From positions 1-43,511 of the forward strand of contig CAVFVJ010000034.1 of assembly GCA_963626085.1 (NCBI GenBank): a DNA stretch of 43,511 nt. The letters run 5' to 3'. A model generated the notes under the pieces. It did not search any database. It was not told the origin of the DNA and saw nothing but the letters and a program-made list of their open reading frames with translations. Below, in pieces: positions 24,873-36,742 of the stretch (its first letter is position 1; every line of letters starts with the position of its first letter). This stretch comes from Colivivens sp963626085. GTDB taxonomy: Bacteria > Bacteroidota > Bacteroidia > Bacteroidales > Bacteroidaceae. The translations under genes were made by a program, and so were the position numbers.

Positions 24873-25232
24873 ATGTATTTATTGATTATCGCACTCGTGG
24901 TTCTCGCATCTGTTCTGATGTGTGGAATAGTACTCATACAAGAGTCTAAAGGTGGTGGTTTGGCTTCAGGCTTCTCTTCTTCCAATCAGATTATGGGTGT
25001 CCGCAAGACAACGGACTTCCTGGAGAAGGCTACATGGGGCTTGGCAATTGCAATGGTGGTACTGAGCATTGTCTCTGCCGCTTTCGTTCCGAAGACTCAG
25101 ACAGAAGAGCAACCAATCATTGTGCCTGTGACAACTACCCAGACTGATGCCAATAACGTGCAGTCGTTCCCGACTACTTCACAGGAAAGCAAGGCTCCAG
25201 CTGACCAGTCTTCACAGACTCCAGCCAACTGA
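24873..25232 (+). CDS. secG: Preprotein translocase subunit SecG
   Basis: A 119-residue SecG: a first transmembrane helix (YLLIIALVVLASVLMCGIVL), the conserved cytoplasmic loop QESKGGGLASGFSSSNQIMG with TTDFLEKATW, and a second helix (GLAIAMVVLSIVSAAFV). A polar, Gln/Thr/Ser-rich tail of about 45 residues follows, as in many Bacteroidota SecG proteins. It forms part of SecYEG in the inner membrane. The start at 24873 is chosen over the upstream ATG at 24816, because the latter falls just after the promoter boxes and adds a charged extension. Confidence 0.92.
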   Translation: MYLLIIALVVLASVLMCGIVLIQESKGGGLASGFSSSNQIMGVRKTTDFLEKATWGLAIAMVVLSIVSAAFVPKTQTEEQPIIVPVTTTQTDANNVQSFPTTSQESKAPADQSSQTPAN

Positions 25233-25259
25233 TAGGACACATCTGTACTGATAGGCGTA

Positions 25260-25790
25260 ATGAAAAGGGTGCGCTGTCCTAAGTGTGATTCTTTCACGGT
25301 GTTTGACGAGACCAGGTACAGTGCCGGTCAGTCACTCGTGTTTGTATGTGCGCACTGCAAGAAGGAATTCAAGATTAGGATTGGCAAGTCACAGTTGACG
25401 GGCATTCATCAGGAACGTGACATCGACGAGAATGCCTATGATGGGGATTACGGAAGTATCATAGTGGTGGAGAACCAGTTCGCCTTCAAGCAGATTATAC
25501 CCCTCGATTTGGGAGATAATGAGTTCGGACGTTACTTGAAGGGGACGGATATCAATAAACCGATTGAGACGAGCGATCCGAGTATCGACACGTTCCACTG
25601 TGTCATAAAGGTTGATTATGACAAGCACGGTAAGTTAAGGTATATCCTGAGGGATGCACCAAGTGACACAGGTACATTCTACATGAATAGGATTCTTAAG
25701 GACTCTGACCGTGTGGTTCTTGAGGAGGGGGCTATCATAACCATTGGTGCTACGACTCTCATATTGAGAGCAGCAAATACTGAAAGATAA
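25260..25790 (+). CDS. Zinc-ribbon plus FHA-domain protein
   Basis: A 176-residue protein. The N-terminus is a zinc ribbon with two CxxC knuckles, C6/C9 (RCPKCD) and C30/C33 (VCAHCK). After a linker, the rest resembles a forkhead-associated domain, a phosphothreonine-binding beta sandwich: FGRYLKGTDINKP, SDPSIDTFHCVIKVD, and DTGTFYMNRILKDSDRVVLEEGAIITIGATTLIL. In a classical FHA domain the GR-S-x-H-N pattern binds phosphothreonine; here it is GR...SDPSIDTFHC with a later N, close to intact. A signalling or scaffold role is inferred. The gene lies 27 bp after secG, likely in the same transcript. Confidence 0.78.
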   Translation: MKRVRCPKCDSFTVFDETRYSAGQSLVFVCAHCKKEFKIRIGKSQLTGIHQERDIDENAYDGDYGSIIVVENQFAFKQIIPLDLGDNEFGRYLKGTDINKPIETSDPSIDTFHCVIKVDYDKHGKLRYILRDAPSDTGTFYMNRILKDSDRVVLEEGAIITIGATTLILRAANTER

Positions 25791-25800
25791 GTACATAAAC

Positions 25801-26601
25801 TCAACCGTTCCTGTAAGCGAGTGGATTGATGCCGGTGTGTGACTTGAAGTAACGGGTCATGACGGACGCGTCTGCGAAATGGAATTCGGACGCAATCTGT
25901 TTCATCGGCTTTTGGGTGGTACGTAGAGTCAACTGCAACTGTAGGATGATGTACTCGTCAACAATCTTCTTCGGTGTGACTCCTGTGTGAGTCTTTACAA
26001 TCATTCCAAGATACTTGCGACTTATATTCAACTTATCGGCATACCACGAGACCTCATGGGCTTCGTGGTATTTTGTTTTTACAAGTGTCATGAATCCGTT
26101 GAAGAGGGTTACGGTGCGGCTCGCCCCTTGGGTCTGCATGCCGTTTGTCGAGTTCGACACGTAACTGTTGAACCCTATGAAGAACGAACGGAGCTGGGAA
26201 TTGACGATGTCCTCCAAATCACTTATCAGACTGTCGGTGAAGTAGAAGTCGAGTATGCGGAACATGTTCTTTATCACATGTTCCACCACATCTGCATTCT
26301 TGCATACACGGTCGTCACGTAGGGTCGAATAGATGGAGTGCTCTATGTTCAGACATGCCGACCTGAGTGTCTCTGGCGAGTAGCGTATCACTCTTGCCTG
26401 GAAATCACTGCTTATGTTTTGCCATTGTACCACGTCGTCGGGAAAGAAAATGATGACAGTGTCTTTCCTTATTTCCCACTTGTCGAGGTCTATGCCCAAT
26501 TCTGCCGTACCTTCGAGGCATAGCCACAACGCACCATGGTTGATAACATGGATAGTCTTGTCGATGGCTGAGGGCGATAGCGTCAGTAATTCCGGTTTCA
26601 T
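25801..26601 (-). CDS. AraC-family transcriptional regulator
   Basis: A 266-residue regulator with an N-terminal cupin-like sensing half and a C-terminal double helix-turn-helix of about 100 residues (WYADKLNISRKYLGMIVKTH; KQIASEFHFADASVMTRYFK followed by G-I-N-P). The ending matches the family signature. It is divergent from a TolC-HlyD-MFS efflux operon with 142 bp between the start codons, so it is most likely the local controller of that pump. The ligand is unknown. The stop lies 10 bp from the convergent FHA gene. Confidence 0.88.
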   Translation of the reverse strand: MKPELLTLSPSAIDKTIHVINHGALWLCLEGTAELGIDLDKWEIRKDTVIIFFPDDVVQWQNISSDFQARVIRYSPETLRSACLNIEHSIYSTLRDDRVCKNADVVEHVIKNMFRILDFYFTDSLISDLEDIVNSQLRSFFIGFNSYVSNSTNGMQTQGASRTVTLFNGFMTLVKTKYHEAHEVSWYADKLNISRKYLGMIVKTHTGVTPKKIVDEYIILQLQLTLRTTQKPMKQIASEFHFADASVMTRYFKSHTGINPLAYRNG

Positions 26602-26618
26602 ATTTCCCTTTTATGCTG

Positions 26619-26626
26619 CAAATATA
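26619..26626 (-). promoter_or_regulatory. -7 box for the AraC regulator
   Basis: Minus-strand TATATTTG followed by C, 17 bp upstream of the start codon. The -33 region is not clear. Confidence 0.5.
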
Positions 26627-26703
26627 GTAAAAAAATATGATACGATTCCCGTTTTGCCAATTTTCAGCGAGTTTTCCTTTAATTCCTGTCGGACAAATAG
26701 CCG

Positions 26704-26711
26704 TAACTTTG
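26704..26711 (+). promoter_or_regulatory. -7 box for the efflux operon
   Basis: TAACTTTG followed by C, 32 bp upstream of the TolC start. The missing -33 box fits a promoter that needs an activator, such as the divergent AraC protein, but that is inference. Confidence 0.6.
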
Positions 26712-26743
26712 CACTCGCAAATCGTGAATTGATTCATTGTGTT

Positions 26744-28054
26744 ATGGTAAAAAGATTTATTATGGCAGTGGTGTGTACCACTGTGTTTTGTGGGGTGTCG
26801 TATTCCCAGGAAGTCCGTAAGATGGATATCCGTCAGTTGTTCGACCTGATAGAACGGAACGACAAGTCATTGAGTGTTCAGAAAATAGGGATTGACGTAG
26901 CGCGAGAGGGTGTGAAGAATGCCAGGAATCAACGGCTTCCCGACATCAGTGCGAGCGTCAGCGCGAGTTACATTGGTAATGCTCTCCTCATGGAGCGTGA
27001 CTTCAAGCAGGTACAGAACCTCACCAGTCCTCATTTCGGCAATTCGTTCACTCTCGATGCCCAGCAGGTGGTGTATGCTGGAGGGGCTGTCAGTGCTGGC
27101 GTTAGGATTGCGGAGATTGCAGCTGAACAGGCAGCTGTGGGAACGGAACTTAGTCGTCAAGGACAGCGGTTCATGGCGTTGGGTCAGTACCTTGACCTGC
27201 AGAAGACAGCACACCGGGAGAAGGTGCTGAGGAGTAATATAGAACTGACACGACAGCTTATCGACAATATAAAGGAGAAGCATTCGCAGGGGGTGGCTCT
27301 GAAGAATGATGTCACTCGTTATGAACTGCAGCTCCAGACCTTGCAACTAAGTCTGACGCAACTTATGAATATTCGTGCCATTCTCAACCACCAACTCTGC
27401 AACACTCTCGGCATACCGATAAGCGACCGTATCGAACCGACTGAGGATACTGTGGGGCATGTTTTCGATAAGGACGGTGAGGACTGGTGGCAGAGTGAGG
27501 CTTTGGCAAGCAGCCCTCAGCTCAAGATGGCGCAGCTCAACGAGAGCATGAGTGTACAGCAGGAGAAGATGGCGAGAAGTGAACTGTTGCCGAAGGTGGC
27601 TGTCGTGGCTAGCAACTCGTTCAACGGTCCTATTACCTTTGAACTGCCACCGATAGACAAGAACCTCAATATATGGTATGTAGGGGTGGGGGTCAAGTAT
27701 TCACTCTCGTCTCTCTTCAAGAGCAACAGGAAACTGGCGCAGACTCGGCTAGCAACTAGTCAGGCACGTATGCGGACTGCCCTTGCTCAAGACGAACTGG
27801 ACAATAACGTGCAGTCGGCATATACGGACTATATGCAGAGTTATGTGGAACTGGAGACTCAGAGAAAGAATGTGGAGCTGGCGAACGAGAATTATAATGT
27901 GGTGAACAACCGTTATCTCAACCAACTCGCCCTCATCACCGACATGGTGGATGCTGCCAACATCAAGTTGGATGCGGAACTGAAGGAGGCTGACGCACGT
28001 ATCAATATCGCATATCAATATTATAAGGTGCTGTTTGTGGCAGGAAAACTTTAA
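26744..28054 (+). CDS. TolC-family outer-membrane efflux protein
   Basis: A 436-residue outer membrane factor. The signal peptide is MVKRFIMAVVCTTVFCGVSYSQ. The mature part shows the duplicated long-helix pattern of TolC (ARNQRLPDISASVSASYIG; ARSELLPKVAVVASNSF) and ends at LDAELKEADARINIAYQYYK. It forms the outer channel of a tripartite pump with the two following genes. The reading frame is open much further upstream, but the ATG at 26744 follows the promoter and starts the signal peptide. A second ATG 18 bp later is possible. Confidence 0.9.
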   Translation: MVKRFIMAVVCTTVFCGVSYSQEVRKMDIRQLFDLIERNDKSLSVQKIGIDVAREGVKNARNQRLPDISASVSASYIGNALLMERDFKQVQNLTSPHFGNSFTLDAQQVVYAGGAVSAGVRIAEIAAEQAAVGTELSRQGQRFMALGQYLDLQKTAHREKVLRSNIELTRQLIDNIKEKHSQGVALKNDVTRYELQLQTLQLSLTQLMNIRAILNHQLCNTLGIPISDRIEPTEDTVGHVFDKDGEDWWQSEALASSPQLKMAQLNESMSVQQEKMARSELLPKVAVVASNSFNGPITFELPPIDKNLNIWYVGVGVKYSLSSLFKSNRKLAQTRLATSQARMRTALAQDELDNNVQSAYTDYMQSYVELETQRKNVELANENYNVVNNRYLNQLALITDMVDAANIKLDAELKEADARINIAYQYYKVLFVAGKL

Positions 28055-28076
28055 TAAACCAATAAAACGAATAGTT

Positions 28077-29156
28077 ATGAACAAGAAGAAACAAGTGAAG
28101 AGAATATACAATACTGTAGTGATTGCCGCACTGGTCTGCTGTGCGGTCTACCTCTGCATGCGCTTTGTGCATTTCGGCACGGTGGAATATACTGACAACG
28201 CTATGGTGCACCGTAACCTGACTCCAGTCAATACCCGTGTCCAGGGTTTCATCAAGGACTTGCGGTTCAAGGAGTTTCAGTATGTCCATAAGGGTGACAC
28301 ACTGGTGGTGCTTGAAGATGCTGAGTTTCGTCTGGCTCTCGCACAGGCTGAGGCTGACGTGAGGGGATCGAAGTCTGGCTCGGGTGCCGTGAGTGCAGGC
28401 TTCAACACCATTGACAGCAATATTAATGTGGCATCTGCTGGCATCCAGGTCGCAACTGCCAGTATGGAAGAGGCGAAAGTGGGTATGGATAACGCGAAGA
28501 AGGACTATGACCGTTTCAAGGCGTTGTTGCAGAAAGGGGCTGTGACTCAACAGCAGTTCGATAATGCGAAAACGGCTTACGAGCAGGCTAAGAGCCGTTA
28601 CGATGCGGCACAGGCACGTTATACGCAGGCATCAGCAAGCCGTCAGGCGACTGCCGTGGTGAAAGACGAGCAGGAACATCGCCTTGGACAGTCTACTGCT
28701 GGGGTGAGCGTTGCCGAAGCCCGACTGAATCTGGCGCGTCTTAATCTCTCCTATACTGTCATCACTGCTCCTTGTGACGGTTACGTGGGACGCAAGAACA
28801 TACATGTGGGACAGTTAGTTCAACCGGGACAACTCTTGGTCAATATCGTGGATCAAAGTAGTGTGTGGGTTGTAGCCAATTACCGTGAGACTCAGATGAA
28901 GCATATCAGTGTGGGTATGCCTGTGGAGTTCACGGCTGACGCCATCCCAGACATCACATTCAAGGGTAGGGTACAGAGCGTATCATCGGCGAGCGGTGCC
29001 ACTTACAGTAATGTGCCACTCGACAACTCTACAGGCAACTTCGTGAAGGTGGAACAACGGGTGCCTGTACGTATCGAACTAACGTCTGACAACAGACCAG
29101 AGGATGTGAAGCGACTGCTCAGTGGACTCAACGTGGAGTGTGAGGTGGACTATTGA
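28077..29156 (+). CDS. HlyD/EmrA-family membrane fusion protein
   Basis: A 359-residue periplasmic adaptor. It has one N-terminal transmembrane helix (VVIAALVCCAVYLCM), the lipoyl half-motif VQGFIKDLRFKEFQYVHKGDTLVVLED, a coiled-coil hairpin (about 70-215, with FKALLQKGAVTQQQFDNAK), and then LSYTVITAPCDGYVGRKN and the beta-barrel domain. The absence of a lipobox and the single helix put it with EmrA, the partner of MFS exporters. The start at 28077 is chosen because the upstream in-frame ATG lies inside the TolC gene. The next gene starts 20 bp downstream. Confidence 0.9.
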   Translation: MNKKKQVKRIYNTVVIAALVCCAVYLCMRFVHFGTVEYTDNAMVHRNLTPVNTRVQGFIKDLRFKEFQYVHKGDTLVVLEDAEFRLALAQAEADVRGSKSGSGAVSAGFNTIDSNINVASAGIQVATASMEEAKVGMDNAKKDYDRFKALLQKGAVTQQQFDNAKTAYEQAKSRYDAAQARYTQASASRQATAVVKDEQEHRLGQSTAGVSVAEARLNLARLNLSYTVITAPCDGYVGRKNIHVGQLVQPGQLLVNIVDQSSVWVVANYRETQMKHISVGMPVEFTADAIPDITFKGRVQSVSSASGATYSNVPLDNSTGNFVKVEQRVPVRIELTSDNRPEDVKRLLSGLNVECEVDY

Positions 29157-29176
29157 TGAAGCTAAACGTGTGATTT

Positions 29177-30712
29177 ATGGCAAAACAGACTGTATTGGGC
29201 AGACCGTTTGAGATGCCCATGGTCAAGGACTTCATCCCTAAGGGGATAAGACCGTGGATTTATCTGCTCTTCTGTATCATCTTCCAGATGAGCGACGGCA
29301 TTTACCTTGGTTCACAACAGTACATGATGGGTGAACTGGGCTGGATGCGCGAGGACGTGATGTTCGTCTTCATGTGCTGTGTTGTGGGTGTGGCAATGCC
29401 GTTCCCCATACTCTTCCGCCTGAAGTTCTGTTTCACTAATCGTCAACTGGAGATTTTTGCGGTGAGCGGACTTATCGTAACTATCGCCATCCCTCTCTTC
29501 ACCACATGGATTCCATTATTGTGCCTGTCGTCCTTCCTCTGCGGCTTCTTCAAGCTAATGGCTACCTTCGAGTGCTTCTCTAACATACAACTGTGGATGA
29601 CTCCGAAACGTGACTTCCAAATATTCTTTCCTCTGCTTTATATGGTTGTCTTAGGTGATATGGCTATGGCTGGTTGGATGAGCACCGAACTGAGTTATTT
29701 CTTCGGGGGATGGCGCGCCATGCACTGGTTCATGGTGGCGATGCTCATCCTTGTGTTGCTCTATTTCATCTTCTGTACGCGCGACTTCCGTTTCATGCGT
29801 CCCATCCCATTCATCAGTGTGGATTTTCTGGGCTGTGTGCTGTGGTCTGTATCACTGCTCACTGGCGTATGGATATTCGACTATGCGGAGTATTACAACT
29901 GGACGGACAGCCGTCTGTGGACGACAGTGCTTTGTCTGTGGCCTTTCATTATCTTTATGGCCATACACCGTATGTGCAGGATAAGGCATCCGTATCTCTC
30001 GCCCCGACTGTTCAGTTACAAGACTCTCTATCCCATACTGTTAATGTTTCTGGTGGCAGAAGTATTGAACGGTACTGCAAACTCGTTGGAGAAACCGTTC
30101 TGGGGTGCTGTCCTCCATTATGGGCAGTTGACTGAGGCGCGGTTCGAGTTGATTGCCATAGCCGGTAACATCGCCGGTTGCCTGTTCTGTCTTTGCTGGT
30201 ATAAGATATGGCGGCAGAAGTACACTCGGCTGTTGACCGTCGGGTTTGCCCTACTCGTGTTCTACCAGGTGTACATGTATTTCCATATCAGTCCGTCGAT
30301 AGAAATCGAGTCGCTTTACATGCCTACGTTCGTTCGGAATTTCGGCTATGCCATATTCTTTGTCGCGCTGACCATCTACCTTGAGGACCTGCTCGATTTC
30401 CGCTATTTCTTCATGGGACTGACCATTGCTGGTTTCGTGCGCAACGGACTCCTTGGCAATATAGCATCTGCCACCTATGGTTATTGGTCGCGCTATTATG
30501 TGGCGGACAACTTGTCAAGCGGGCTTCCGTACACTGCCTTAGAGAGTATGATGATGGGAACGAAACAGATATTCGGAGTGTTGTGCTTTGCTGGCATCAT
30601 CTTCCTTCTCGCGATGATGGTGTACGACGTGCAACCGATTCGTTCCACTCTGCGCCGCTTGCCTTACTGGAACCGTGTCTACCAAAGCATGAAGGAGGAA
30701 CTGCACAGGTAA
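29177..30712 (+). CDS. MFS drug exporter, EmrB-like
   Basis: A 511-residue inner-membrane transporter with about 14 hydrophobic segments, a size and layout like the DHA2 (EmrB) group. It begins with a 25-residue cytoplasmic part before the first helix (WIYLLFCIIFQMSDGIYLG). Operon position after an EmrA-like adaptor and a TolC channel supports export across both membranes. The classical MFS signatures are weak, so the substrate and subgroup are uncertain; toxic hydrophobic compounds or bile acids are plausible in a gut or oral species. It converges with the DUF3089 gene (20-bp gap). Confidence 0.8.
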   Translation: MAKQTVLGRPFEMPMVKDFIPKGIRPWIYLLFCIIFQMSDGIYLGSQQYMMGELGWMREDVMFVFMCCVVGVAMPFPILFRLKFCFTNRQLEIFAVSGLIVTIAIPLFTTWIPLLCLSSFLCGFFKLMATFECFSNIQLWMTPKRDFQIFFPLLYMVVLGDMAMAGWMSTELSYFFGGWRAMHWFMVAMLILVLLYFIFCTRDFRFMRPIPFISVDFLGCVLWSVSLLTGVWIFDYAEYYNWTDSRLWTTVLCLWPFIIFMAIHRMCRIRHPYLSPRLFSYKTLYPILLMFLVAEVLNGTANSLEKPFWGAVLHYGQLTEARFELIAIAGNIAGCLFCLCWYKIWRQKYTRLLTVGFALLVFYQVYMYFHISPSIEIESLYMPTFVRNFGYAIFFVALTIYLEDLLDFRYFFMGLTIAGFVRNGLLGNIASATYGYWSRYYVADNLSSGLPYTALESMMMGTKQIFGVLCFAGIIFLLAMMVYDVQPIRSTLRRLPYWNRVYQSMKEELHR

Positions 30713-30732
30713 CTTGTGGATGCCACTTCGGA

Positions 30733-31695
30733 CTACTTCTGTGATGCCCGTTTCAGTATGTTGTCATGTATGAAACCGGTATAGAACAACAAGTCCCAGT
30801 GGTGCAGGCAGTCGGGACTCACGTTTGCACTTTGGAAAACAGGATTGCTGTTCCATGTGCGATACTCGTCAGCCTTGTCTGTTTCCACAATCAGCTGGTG
30901 TGTGACGGTGTCCATATGGACCGTATGGACACTCCCTTCATAAACGAAGGTGGCAGGTGTTGGGTCTGTCTTCCAGTTTACTGGGTTGATAGCAGTGACA
31001 GCCCCCTCGCTTACGAATGGCCAGATGCCGCTGTTGTCGAGCACTGAGTTGAAGGAGACGGTGACACCTGGAGTGTCACCGTCTGTCGCTGGTATGATAT
31101 GCTCACACTGCAGGTCGTCTGCTGAGAGACGGTAACCAAGCACGTAGGCGGCTACCATCTGACTGTATTGCTCATCGGTCATGTGCTTCAGCAGGTCGAG
31201 CACCAGCATGCCTCCCTGGGAGAAACCGACCAGCGCGTACTTCCGTCCATGGTTGATGTGGGTCATGTAGTAGTCGAACGCCCCACACACTTCCGTTGCC
31301 ACTGTCTGGTACAGGGTGTTGAACTGTACTTCGGGCAGACTGATGGCGTCGAAGGTAAACTGGTGGTAGTAGGGCGCGATGTAATTGAAGTCTGTCTGTG
31401 CGATGTTCTCCTCTACATAGGCGAACTCTGCGTCAAGGGCTTGCCTGTCGTCCGTAGTCAACTGTGCGAGGTATGTCACCTTACCGTTGCTGTCTGTGGC
31501 TGATACTACATCAGTGGATACGATGTACAGCAGGTCTATCTTGTCTGGACTGACTGTGTCTTTTGCTTGATACCATGAAGTGCTGTCTGCCCATGATTCG
31601 GTTTTGTTTGGCGTCTCTGACTGTGAGCTGCACGCCACTTGCAGCAGCAATACTACTACAAGAAATGGTATGTATGGTCTTGATTGTGTTTTCAT
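30733..31695 (-). CDS. DUF3089 alpha/beta-hydrolase-like lipoprotein
   Basis: A 320-residue lipoprotein with lipobox LQVAC (C22). It matches my memory of DUF3089 proteins: the strand-loop IDLLYIVSTDVV, NYIAPYYHQFTF, and the nucleophile elbow GFSQGG (157-162, Ser159), then HHWDLLFYTGFIHDNILKR near the end with a candidate catalytic His. The fold is alpha/beta hydrolase. The substrate is unknown; an esterase or lipase-like role at the envelope is likely. The start lies 6 bp after the MATE stop, so it is the last gene of the fbp-smpB-metH operon. Confidence 0.8.
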   Translation of the reverse strand: MKTQSRPYIPFLVVVLLLQVACSSQSETPNKTESWADSTSWYQAKDTVSPDKIDLLYIVSTDVVSATDSNGKVTYLAQLTTDDRQALDAEFAYVEENIAQTDFNYIAPYYHQFTFDAISLPEVQFNTLYQTVATEVCGAFDYYMTHINHGRKYALVGFSQGGMLVLDLLKHMTDEQYSQMVAAYVLGYRLSADDLQCEHIIPATDGDTPGVTVSFNSVLDNSGIWPFVSEGAVTAINPVNWKTDPTPATFVYEGSVHTVHMDTVTHQLIVETDKADEYRTWNSNPVFQSANVSPDCLHHWDLLFYTGFIHDNILKRASQK

Positions 31696-31701
31696 CTTGT
31701 C

Positions 31702-33099
31702 TTATTGTTGTTGGTTCTTTTTACAGATATGATGGTTTACCGCATGTCGGTGGATACGTTTCGTAGTTATGAATGCCAGTAACAACGCAAGTGTTATGGT
31801 CTCTGACAGGGGTTCTGCCAGCCACAATCCGTTGGTGCCCATCGCCACTGGCAAGAGGATGAAACACGGGATTATGACAATGAATCCACGTAACAGCATG
31901 AACGTGGTCGCTGGTTTGTAGCGTTCCAGGCTCTGCAGGTAGCCTATGAGGACCACGTTGAGAGTGAACGGGAGACACGTGAGCATGAAGAGTGGTACTC
32001 CCTGCACCCCGATTGACCACGATGGGGCAGACGAGTCGAGGAACATGTCGACAATCTGTGGGGTGAAGAAGAAACCAATCAAGGTCATCACGATACCCAG
32101 TAGTACCGCCAAACCTGCTGATATGTGGAGGGCGGTGCGTACACGCTGGCTCTTGCCGAGTCCGTAGTTGTAGCTCACTATTGGCAGGGCGGACTGGGCG
32201 ATGGCGTTGCCGAACATAAAGATCATCGGGAAGAGGTAACAGGCGATGGAGAAGGCTGCTACTCCAGCTTCGTGGAGGTAATCCATGAACATGAAGTTGC
32301 CTGTTATCATCATACAACTGATGGCTGTCTCCGCAATGAATGTGGGTATACCGAGGCGCAGCATGTAACCGCAGTTGCGTGCTGTGAGACTGATGGCTGT
32401 ATGTGTGAATTTCGGACGGTAGAGCTGGAGTTGACGGCTGTGGCGCACAAAATACCACACTACCATCAGACTGCCCACGCCCGATGCGATGGATGTGGCC
32501 ACTCCTGCTCCGAAGATGCCCCATTGCAGGGGGAAGACGAAGAGCCAGTCGAGGAAAATGTTGAGCATCGCAGCTACCGTGTTCACTGCCATTGCGTAGT
32601 TGGGCGAGCCGTCAAGACGGATGGCGAAGAGTCCCACGATGTTGATGATAAGGAAGAACAGGCAGGGACTGACTCCTCTTATATAGTCGAGTACCATCGG
32701 GTACAGCATGTCGTTGCCTCCGAACAGGCTGGCTGTCTGTTGCGGAAAGATGTTGATAGCGATAATGACAAGTGCCATCAGCAGCATGCCTACCGTGAAC
32801 GCCTGTGTTACATTGATGTTGGCTGCCTTCCTGTTGCCCTTGCTCAGGTGTATGGCTGCCACCACACTCACTCCACTGCCGAACATCAGGGCGATGCCGG
32901 TGGATATTTGGAACAATGGGGCTGCTATGTTGATCGCAGCCAAACCGTCACTGCCAACACCGCGCCCCACGAAGATACCGTCGGCGAGGTTGAGTAGTAC
33001 AGAAGAAATGAGTCCGAGCAGTGTCGGGAAGAACAGTTTGCGGAATAAATGCGATACTCGCATATTTCCGAAATCCAAAGAGTCTCTCTTGTCTTTCAT
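31702..33099 (-). CDS. MATE-family efflux transporter
   Basis: A 465-residue protein with about 12 transmembrane helices. The first repeats read LFFPTLLGLISSVLLNLADGIFVGRGVG and GLAAINIAAPLF, diagnostic for MATE/NorM-type exporters. The second half repeats the pattern (GVAAFSIACYLFPMIFMFGNAIAQSALPIVSYNYG). It exports cations or drugs in exchange for Na+ or H+. An upstream in-frame ATG at 33147 lies within metH; the ATG at 33099, 10 bp after the metH stop, is preferred. The gap to the next gene is 6 bp. Confidence 0.88.
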   Translation of the reverse strand: MKDKRDSLDFGNMRVSHLFRKLFFPTLLGLISSVLLNLADGIFVGRGVGSDGLAAINIAAPLFQISTGIALMFGSGVSVVAAIHLSKGNRKAANINVTQAFTVGMLLMALVIIAINIFPQQTASLFGGNDMLYPMVLDYIRGVSPCLFFLIINIVGLFAIRLDGSPNYAMAVNTVAAMLNIFLDWLFVFPLQWGIFGAGVATSIASGVGSLMVVWYFVRHSRQLQLYRPKFTHTAISLTARNCGYMLRLGIPTFIAETAISCMMITGNFMFMDYLHEAGVAAFSIACYLFPMIFMFGNAIAQSALPIVSYNYGLGKSQRVRTALHISAGLAVLLGIVMTLIGFFFTPQIVDMFLDSSAPSWSIGVQGVPLFMLTCLPFTLNVVLIGYLQSLERYKPATTFMLLRGFIVIIPCFILLPVAMGTNGLWLAEPLSETITLALLLAFITTKRIHRHAVNHHICKKNQQQ

Positions 33100-33109
33100 A
33101 CATTCTGAT

Positions 33110-35809
<2,700 letters not shown>

Positions 35810-35813
35810 CCTT

Positions 35814-36284
35814 TCAGTGTTTCATCGCACGGTCCATCTCCCTTTTGTCTTCCTTCTCTCTTATCGACTGCCGCTTGTCGTATGTCTTCTTTCCCCGTGC
35901 CAGCGCAATGTCCAGCTTGGCGAGCCCGTGGCTATTGATGAACAGTCGGGTGGGCACGATGGTGAAACCAGGACTCTTCGACTCTTCTTCAAGGTAGCGT
36001 AGTTCCTTTTTATTGAGCAACAGCTTGCGTTCTCTCCGTTCGTTGTGGTTGTTGTACGAACCCTGCAGGTACTGTGATATGTTGATGTTCTTCGCCCACA
36101 GCTCACCTGCTGCAAAATAGCAGTAGCTGTCCACTAGACTCGCCTTGCCCATGCGTATGGATTTTATCTCAGTTCCAGTAAGCACTATGCCTGCAGTATA
36201 GGTGTCGATGAACTCATAGTCGAACGACGCCCTGCGGTTCTTGATGTTGATGTGTGTCTGTTTTGTGTCCTTATTCTTTCCCAT
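35814..36284 (-). CDS. smpB: SsrA-binding protein SmpB
   Basis: A 156-residue SmpB, the tmRNA partner in trans-translation. It has the N-terminal INIKNRRASFDYEF, the conserved GIVLTGTEIKSIR loop that contacts tmRNA, and the basic C-terminal tail (GKKTYDKRQSIREKE) that enters the decoding centre. The length is normal. The start overlaps the end of the DUF4375 gene by 14 bp, and the stop is 4 bp before metH. The tmRNA gene itself is not in this window. Confidence 0.95.
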   Translation of the reverse strand: MGKNKDTKQTHINIKNRRASFDYEFIDTYTAGIVLTGTEIKSIRMGKASLVDSYCYFAAGELWAKNINISQYLQGSYNNHNERRERKLLLNKKELRYLEEESKSPGFTIVPTRLFINSHGLAKLDIALARGKKTYDKRQSIREKEDKREMDRAMKH

Positions 36285-36738
36285 CTTGTTTTTGTCTTTC
36301 CTTGAACGTTTCAGCGATGGCAGGGGTCACGGACTCCTCCCATTCGTCGAGATAGTCGTCTCCATAGTTGTTCAGTTTGTCGAACTTCTCGTACTGTGCC
36401 ATGAACTCCTCTTCAGATTTGTCCGACTCCAGCTCGCCCTTGTGCGCTTTGTATTCGTGTGATACATTATAAAGGAACTTGCTGAAGTCTTTCAGCCCCC
36501 ATTCTTTCTTGAGTAGCATCGGAAATGGTCCCTGAAGGACATACGTGCCGTATCCGTTCTGTATCAGTTGTATGAATCCGCCTTCCATCACCTCGTCGCG
36601 CAGGTAACGGTAAGCTAGCAGACAGTGTTCGTCGAGCGTCAACCTGTCCATGTTGTCTTCCGTGAGCCGACTTCCTATCCTGTCCAGAATCCGGTCTGTC
36701 GTATTGTTGATGAAGTCTACTGCTTCCTGATATTCCAT
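36271..36738 (-). CDS. DUF4375 (DMP19-like) protein
   Basis: A 155-residue acidic protein. DEHCLLAYRYLRDEVMEGGFIQLIQNGYG is typical of the DUF4375/DMP19 group (the Neisseria DMP19 protein is a DNA-mimic that binds a regulator and HU). Here a DNA-mimic role is not established; the C-terminal half is rich in Glu and Asp (ELESDKSEEEF). The ATG at 36738 lies 4 bp after the fbp stop and is preferred to an upstream start overlapping fbp by 41 bp. It overlaps smpB by 14 bp, so translation is probably coupled. Confidence 0.75.
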   Translation of the reverse strand: MEYQEAVDFINNTTDRILDRIGSRLTEDNMDRLTLDEHCLLAYRYLRDEVMEGGFIQLIQNGYGTYVLQGPFPMLLKKEWGLKDFSKFLYNVSHEYKAHKGELESDKSEEEFMAQYEKFDKLNNYGDDYLDEWEESVTPAIAETFKERQKQDGKE

Positions 36739-36742
36739 AGTT

